Shown piece after piece: positions 59,401-64,000 of a DNA stretch of 64,000 bases. Within the stretch, counting starts at the first letter, position 1, and every line of letters starts with the position of its first letter. The stretch comes from Ctenosaura bakeri (taxonomy: Eukaryota > Chordata > Lepidosauria > Squamata > Iguanidae). Below the pieces are notes generated by a model. That model was not told the origin of the DNA, did not search any database, and saw nothing but the letters and a program-made list of their open reading frames with translations. Location: assembly GCA_948474755.1 (NCBI GenBank), contig CAOLHI010002146.1, positions 62,001 through 126,000 on the forward strand. The letters are read 5' to 3'. Made by a program: the position numbers and the translations under genes.

Positions 59401-60806
59401 GAAGTGGCTATCTCTGTAGGGTCTGGGTCTGAGCATGAAAGGGAGAAAAATCCCATAAAAATAAACTTAAAAGCTCACCATGTTTGCCTAGGCCAAAATT
59501 ACCACACACACCCCACCGCTGTCAACCCAAACCAGCCTACCTTATCACTGAGCCCAGCAATCTCGATAATTTCTTTTGCAATCGGTATAAATTCAGGGTT
59601 GGACTCAATGGAATAAAGACGAGCCTTGGGTTTCAAAAGCCGAGCAATTCGGATGGCCGAATAGCCACAATAAGTTCCCAGCTCCAAAGCAGTGGTAGGA
59701 TCAGCCTCCTTTACAACCTTATCTAGGATCAGGCCTGGAATAAAAGGCAGGAAAAGAGAGAAAGGTTCACTTGTGCTCAACAAGCAGAGGAGCTGACAGA
59801 GGCTATTCCTTTCCCAGCAGCATCTTGGGGGACTCACAGGGAGCAACCTCCTGAGACAGAACCAGGGGGATTTGTTCACACTGCAGGTTGCATTTTTCAC
59901 AAAAGGAGATGGTATTCCACACAGATGTTTAAGGTTTGCAGACTATTCTGATGATTGGGATTGAGTGGTTGTTTTCCCATCCCAGTGCCAGTTTAGTTTG
60001 GTGTTTAGGGCTGTGTTCCTATCTTCCTACACAAATCTAGCCAGCCAGCCAGCCCGCCCTCCTCCTCAGCCATCTCTATACCCAACATCATAACTAACAA
60101 CAAGAAATATTCTGTGTACTTTTATGGGTAAAACATATTTGCTAACCCTGTGTCCACAGAATATTTCACAGAATACTTCTTATAAAATTAAATAGACTCG
60201 CTCTTCTTAAATGTAAGCTGGAATCCTGTTGGTGAGCGTGTGTGTCTTTTACGAAAGGGGCTGGTCCTTTTTGTCTGACACGGAACAGCCCATTCAGTAT
60301 GAGGCTGCAGAAGCAGAGGGGCTTCTGATCCTTTAACTGTCAGATAAGCAGAAGATGCCTCTATTTGAAATAGCTGGTACTTCAAAGTTGCCTCCAGAGT
60401 AGTGAATCTGGCCAGCTGGATTTGGGGTTCCTCAACAGAACAAACATTCATTTTACAAAAATTCAACTGGAGAGAATTGGTTTCCCAGGACTAAACTGCA
60501 GCGGAAGAATAATTTACCTTTCTCATCCCCAACATTCATGGCCCACTCCTTCTGGGAGCAGTACTTGTCAATGCAATCCAAAACACTCTCTGGGTCTCCT
60601 TTGACGGCGTTGTATGACACTGAGTTTAAGATCCTCTGCTCTTTGCTCTGATCCATGACAAAGTTGGTGATTTTATCTAGGACGAGTTCGTTCCAGAAGA
60701 TTTTGGCATGGATGTTATTCCGAAGGAGGACAAACAGTGCCACCATAAAAAGAACTGAGCCAACGCCCACTGACACAAAGATAGTCAATATCCAGTTTTC
60801 CAGCAT
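56316..60806 (-). CDS. COMT: Catechol O-methyltransferase (4 coding exons, spliced)
   Basis: Transfers methyl from S-adenosylmethionine to a catechol hydroxyl (dopamine, noradrenaline, catechol estrogens). Exons in coding order are 60518-60806, 59541-59734, 58490-58621 and 56316-56495: 264 residues against 271 in human MB-COMT. Residues 5-28 form a hydrophobic anchor. Met51 corresponds to the start of mammalian soluble COMT. In soluble-form numbering (minus 50), the key residues are present: Trp38 (KEWAMNVGD), the SAM-site motif ELGTYCGYS, Glu90 (SIESN), Asp141-His-Trp-Lys144 (LDHWKDRY), Asp169-Asn170 (LLADN) and Glu199 (HLEYMK). These cover the Mg2+ ligands, the catalytic Lys and the substrate-binding Glu. 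Residue 158 is Leu. All borders are GT-AG with matched phases. The C-terminus ends at AVYLG, lacking the short extra tail of human COMT. It is convergent with ARVCF, as in mammals. Confidence 0.97.
57225..57480. repeat. Inverted GTTGTTAC-rich region in COMT intron
   Basis: Contains several inverted short blocks: gtaatgttgttacctgtaac, accaatgttgttacttct, and aactggtaacaacattacct, then a gttacttttcaaa segment. Probably a decayed palindromic DNA transposon. Family not identified. Confidence 0.4.
58085..58130 (+). mobile_element. Sauria SINE head fragment
   Basis: agagagccagcatggtgcag, then cagtttgatccttggactat equals the A-box side of the full SINE at 49600. It is cut after about 45 bp. Confidence 0.6.
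58490..58621 (-). CDS. COMT: COMT third coding exon (catalytic DHWK)
   Basis: The acceptor is gcattcag and the donor is CTTGAG|gtaagt on the minus strand. It has 44 codons, [20 protein letters not shown], then [20 protein letters not shown]. It carries the Mg2+ ligand Asp and the catalytic Lys of the DHWK motif. Both borders are on codon boundaries. Confidence 0.96.
58685..58790. mobile_element. hAT-like MITE (AAAAGTAACTTTT type)
   Basis: Left tttggaaaagttcctttttg; right aaaaaagtaacttttccaaa, inverted to each other. Central ctggggaattctggtggttg. It lies about 65 bp upstream of the COMT exon ending at 58621 and keeps clear of its acceptor. Confidence 0.65.
59541..59734 (-). CDS. COMT: COMT second coding exon (SAM-binding core)
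   Basis: The acceptor is tttattccag and the donor is AAG|gtaggc on the minus strand. It completes Gly97, then encodes 64 residues containing [18 protein letters not shown] (glycine-rich SAM loop), [10 protein letters not shown] (acidic residue that binds the SAM ribose) and EIAGLSDK. The Leu in AGLSDK is residue 158, equivalent to human Val158Met; rat COMT also has Leu here. Confidence 0.96.
60518..60806 (-). CDS. COMT: COMT first coding exon (membrane anchor and N-terminal helices)
   Basis: Encodes residues 1-96 plus one base of Gly97. It starts [14 protein letters not shown], runs through a membrane segment to about residue 28, then gives [13 protein letters not shown] at residue 51 and [14 protein letters not shown] at the end. 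The donor is AAAG|gtaaat. The ATG follows directly on a splice-acceptor-like sequence (pyrimidine run, then cccgtcag), so this exon probably begins at or next to the start codon and the 5'UTR lies in an upstream exon. Confidence 0.93.
60654..60656 (-). other. COMT: Internal start codon Met51 (soluble COMT)
   Basis: ATG for residue 51 lies in the context GTCATGG, with G at -3 and G at +4, a strong Kozak match. In mammals the same Met is the initiator of soluble COMT, made from a shorter transcript or by leaky scanning. The 50-residue spacing is exactly kept. Use of this start here is inferred. Confidence 0.7.
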
Positions 60807-61782
60807 CTGACGGGAGAGAAAGACAAAAAAAAAAAAAAAGCAGGCTGTCAGTTAAGGCAGCATCAGAAATGAAAACAGCAAATGACAGAACTAGCTTGTC
60901 CTGTATGGCAGCAAATGTGTGCCTATTTCATATTTTCATATAGTTTAATGTGCTTCATATGAACCACATTAAAATATTAACCGTACTTTAATATGAAGCA
61001 AGCTAAGTTGCACTTCCTAAAGTAATATGTCAATCAGAATGCAATTACCTTTGAATTTTATGCCACCCCTTCACCAGTCCAAAAATTGCATCTAAAATTG
61101 CATGGGTTAAAGGAGACTGTGCCCCAAAGTGCATACAGCAGGAGAATCCCACGCTAACATGTCTGTGAATTTTTGTGCAGGTAGCTTTGCGTTAAAATTC
61201 TGCATATTGCTGCAGAAACAAGCGGAATGTTCAAGATGTTTGTAAGCTGAAGAAACCCGAACAGGCCAAGTCCCTAATCTCTTCCTTGTGCTTTGTCCCC
61301 GGGGGAACAGCTGGGTGAAGGAGAGAGCAGGCCTGCGGCAGCTATGGTGTGTAAAGAGGAACGCGAGAGGGATTTGAGATCGGCCTTTTTTATTCTCATC
61401 AGTGTCACATGTGTCACAGTGTCACAGAAGCAGCGGCATTCCCTGGGCTTGTTTACTCTACAAGTTAGCGAGGCCAGCACGATATTCCTTTTGCAAACAA
61501 TATGATTGGCAGCAGGACCAACTTCTTCTTGGCAGTAACATTCATTCATTACTCTTCTCTCTTTGCTCTTGGAAGGCCAAAAATGTCAGCTTGGGGCAAT
61601 CGGGAGAAGGAGATGTTTTGTTTTGTTTTAATTTAGGCAATTTCCTTACTTTAGATGGACTTTTTTTTCTTCCAAAGGAGGAACTCAAGAGCAATGAAGG
61701 AGTATTGGGAAGAGGAACATGCAATGAAAAAAATTACTCAGGTTGCTTTGACAGACTTTGTAATGAGTTACCGAATGAAGTA

Positions 61783-62225
61783 CAGTGGGCCCTCCACTTT
61801 CACAGGTTCAGCATTCATGGATTTGATTATTTGCAGGTTATTTAATTTATATTTTTAAAAATTCCTACTCTATTTGCCCCTGCCACGGAAAAAAATATGT
61901 TACCACTAAGAACTGCTGGGGTCTCCTGTACAATCCTTTGGTCTGCTTCTGGTGGAAGTGGATCATAGAGTCACACTGAAGGACCTACAGATTCCTAGAG
62001 AGAACACTTATATAAGCATTGCTAGGTCCTCCAGCGTGACTCTGTGGATCACTTCTGCTAGAAGCTGACCCTACAATTATGCTGGATGACCTAGAGATTC
62101 CTAGATAACTGTTCTCAGGTTAAAAAGAAAGGATTTGTGATTTTTATTTTTATTTTTATTCATATTTTTCCCATTTTTGTGGGGATCTTGTGGTCCTAAT
62201 CCCCAAGAAAGTGGAGGGCTCACTG
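61783..62225. mobile_element. Tigger-like non-autonomous DNA transposon (443 bp)
   Basis: Left end cagtgggccctccactttca; right end, read inward, cagtgagccctccactttct. TA on both sides (61781-61782 and 62226-62227). Inside are related gattatttgcaggttattta motifs. No transposase frame. Confidence 0.82.
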
Positions 62226-63106
62226 TACTTTAAAAAAGGAATAGTCACTGCTCCAAACAGTGAACAGAAGGAACATCAGGTAGAGTAACATTATGGCCCT
62301 TATTTAATAGATAACCCACAAGAGATATATTTATATTTTATTTCTTTGGCAAAATTTATAGATCACCATTCATTAAAAAATAATAAAATAAATAAAACTA
62401 TTAACACCAAATAAAACTATAAATATTAAATAAAACAATAAACATTAAAACAATTAGTTTTCTTCAAGCCAGAGAAAACAACAAGAGCGAGAATAAGACT
62501 GACACTGCAGGCAGGCTGACAGCATTCCCCTTACCTTCTCCTATTGGAAAAAAACAAACTTGGGAGAGGGTGAACTCGCCTTGCGCTCCAGCAACAGACC
62601 CCCTGAGCCAAATTTCTGTAAGCTAGACAAAGGGACCCAGGCAGGAGAAAGCCAGAGGTTGTAACAATAGAGCGCATTGTTTCCCCACCCCTGCTGGGAT
62701 GGGCAGGCTTTGGCAAATAGCTATGATCATCTGATGAGGCTGGGCCTACTGTTTTTAGGAAGTCCCAGCCAAGAGCCAATGCGCACTTATTGTTTTTAGC
62801 TATTCAAGACTTTTGCAACGAAATCCTACAGAGGGGGAGAATCCACAACACACTCCTTCCTTCACATCCAAAGCCCTCTCGGCTTACTTTGGCCAGGGTG
62901 TGAAGTTATGGCTCAATATATGATATATATCAGCTACAGCTAACTTCCTAACCCTACTCCACAACGTCTGATAGGAGGGAAATATTAAGCCAGCTCCAGG
63001 CCAGAGGAGGGGAAAAAGGAGGGTCTGTATTCATAGATCCTGTACATCGACAACAGGTGGGAATGTGCAGCCAAGAAGACCTCATTATGGTCAAGGAGAA
63101 CCAGTA

Positions 63107-63521
63107 GAGGCACCCCCCACTTTTCAACAACTCATTTTTCAACATTTTGCTTTTTCAACCATCGTAAATTATAGACGTGCACCATTCTTTCAATGCAAGG
63201 TCTGCTCTTTTCTCAGTTCTTCTCTTCTTGCCTTCTTCCTGGAAGGCGCATGAGGTTCCAAGTGAGCGTGGGGTCCCAAGTGAGCTTCCGTAAACCCCTT
63301 ATGCTCCCTACAGGAAGAAGGCCAAAGACTGACGAAAGACTGGGCTCTTCAGGTTTCCTACAAAAGGGAGAAGAAATAGCTTAAGAGTGGGTTCCTCGGG
63401 TTCCCTACAGGAAGAAGGCAAGAGGAGAAGAACTGACGAAAGACTGGGTTCCACTTTTCAACCAGTTCCATTTCTGACAGTGCTCTGATCCCTAACCTGT
63501 CAGAGAAGCAAGGGTTGCCTG
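63107..63521. mobile_element. Second Tigger-like element with internal duplication (415 bp)
   Basis: Left end gaggcaccccccacttttca; right end, read inward, caggcaacccttgcttctct. TA on both sides (63105-63106 and 63522-63523). The interior repeats ccctacaggaagaaggc and tgacgaaagactggg at about 63306 and 63400. The acttttcaac motif occurs near both ends. Confidence 0.6.
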
Positions 63522-63591
63522 TATAGGGTGGGCACTAAAGTACTGAGCAAAGTCTTGAGCAATCAGGTTTCCAATCTCCCTCTCCCCAAGC

Positions 63592-63745
63592 AACAAAAAC
63601 TCACTGGTTGACTTTGGGCCAGTCAGCCTTCACTCTCAGCTTGACCTATCTCACCGAGTTTCTGGGAAGATAAGAGGAAAAGACGCATGCACACCTCCTT
63701 GACCCCACTGGACAAAAGGCAAGCTGTAAATGTTACTAATGACAT
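63592..63745 (+). mobile_element. MIR-like core-SINE 3' part
   Basis: ttgactttgggccagtcagc, then ctctcagcttgacctatctc and gggaagataagaggaaaa match the conserved core and 3' part of MIR-type SINEs. Confidence 0.6.
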
Positions 63746-64000
63746 AAATATGGAAGGGTCCAGGCTCCTCCTAAGGTAGACATTTCTGGGCCAACCATCC
63801 AGAGGGCACCAAGTGGCTTGCTTAGCCCCAATGTGCACATACATGGAGGGACCAATACCAGACTAACCAGTAACCAAGCAGGTTTCTATATTCTTAAGAA
63901 AAAGACACACGTTTGGTGCCCGCACAAATCCTATTTAAACCAGGCTGGCAGTGGCAATGCATTCCGTGCTCACATACTTTGCACTGGATGTTTGTGGGAG

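Larger units (their letters stand above)
60807..64000. other. COMT 5' intron or flank
   Basis: Upstream of the COMT start on the minus strand. It contains two Tigger-like elements and a MIR-like SINE. No CpG island, TATA box or clear first exon was seen. A minus-strand donor-like AGAAG|gtaagg at about 62536 could end a non-coding exon. Confidence 0.5.

Noticed and set aside
58998..59456. 152-codon minus-strand frame between COMT exons
   Set aside because: Intronic; COMT exons on both sides join in phase without it, and it carries no recognisable motif.
59735..59900. N-terminal extension of the open frame around COMT exon 2
   Set aside because: Read-through of intron upstream of a good acceptor (tttattccag); the phase from the previous exon needs the splice at 59734.
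1..64000. A previously undescribed multi-gene system
   Set aside because: Both protein-coding genes are well-known vertebrate genes in conserved order. The rest is introns, UTRs and repeats. I see no further gene set that could form such a system.

Overview
The window is nuclear DNA from a squamate reptile (lizard or snake). Three things point there. It holds several copies of a tRNA-headed, Bov-B-tailed SINE of the Sauria SINE type, 5S-rRNA-derived SINEs that share a similar tail, and CR1-type LINE 3' ends. It also has introns of vertebrate size with GT-AG borders. The coding content is a block of conserved vertebrate synteny: the 3' part of ARVCF on the plus strand, and the complete coding region of COMT on the minus strand, arranged tail to tail as in mammals (human 22q11.2).

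Layout. 1-21478: intronic or upstream sequence of ARVCF with no exon I could recognise. It holds CR1, SINE, hAT-like, Tigger-like and L1 fragments and a few repeat-poor patches. 21479-36159: the last eight coding exons of ARVCF (128, 151, 193, 112, 91, 54, 92 and 102 nt of coding sequence), all phase-compatible. They encode about 307 residues: the last armadillo repeats plus a C-terminal tail ending in the PDZ ligand DSWV. 36172-38286: probable 3'UTR intron, followed by a probable non-coding terminal exon from 38287. About 40.5-56.3 kb: a repeat-rich interval between the two genes, with one strong plus-strand polyadenylation signal at 49318. 56316-60806: four coding exons of COMT on the minus strand giving a 264-residue enzyme. 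60807-64000: COMT 5' flank or 5'UTR intron, with two Tigger-like elements and a MIR-like SINE; no first exon or promoter was clearly seen.

ARVCF is a p120-catenin family armadillo protein that binds cadherin juxtamembrane regions. COMT O-methylates catechols using S-adenosylmethionine. They are neighbours by conserved gene order, not partners in a pathway. COMT keeps all Mg2+ and catalytic residues, the N-terminal membrane anchor, and the internal Met51 that starts the soluble form in mammals. At the position of the human Val158Met polymorphism it has Leu.

I found no bacterial-style system, CRISPR array, functional rRNA or tRNA gene, or clearly novel protein-coding gene. The noteworthy items are gene-structure details, well-preserved non-autonomous transposons with readable termini and target-site duplications, and repeat-poor patches that could be conserved non-coding elements. 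All calls come from reading the sequence and from memory of the families; nothing was aligned by program.
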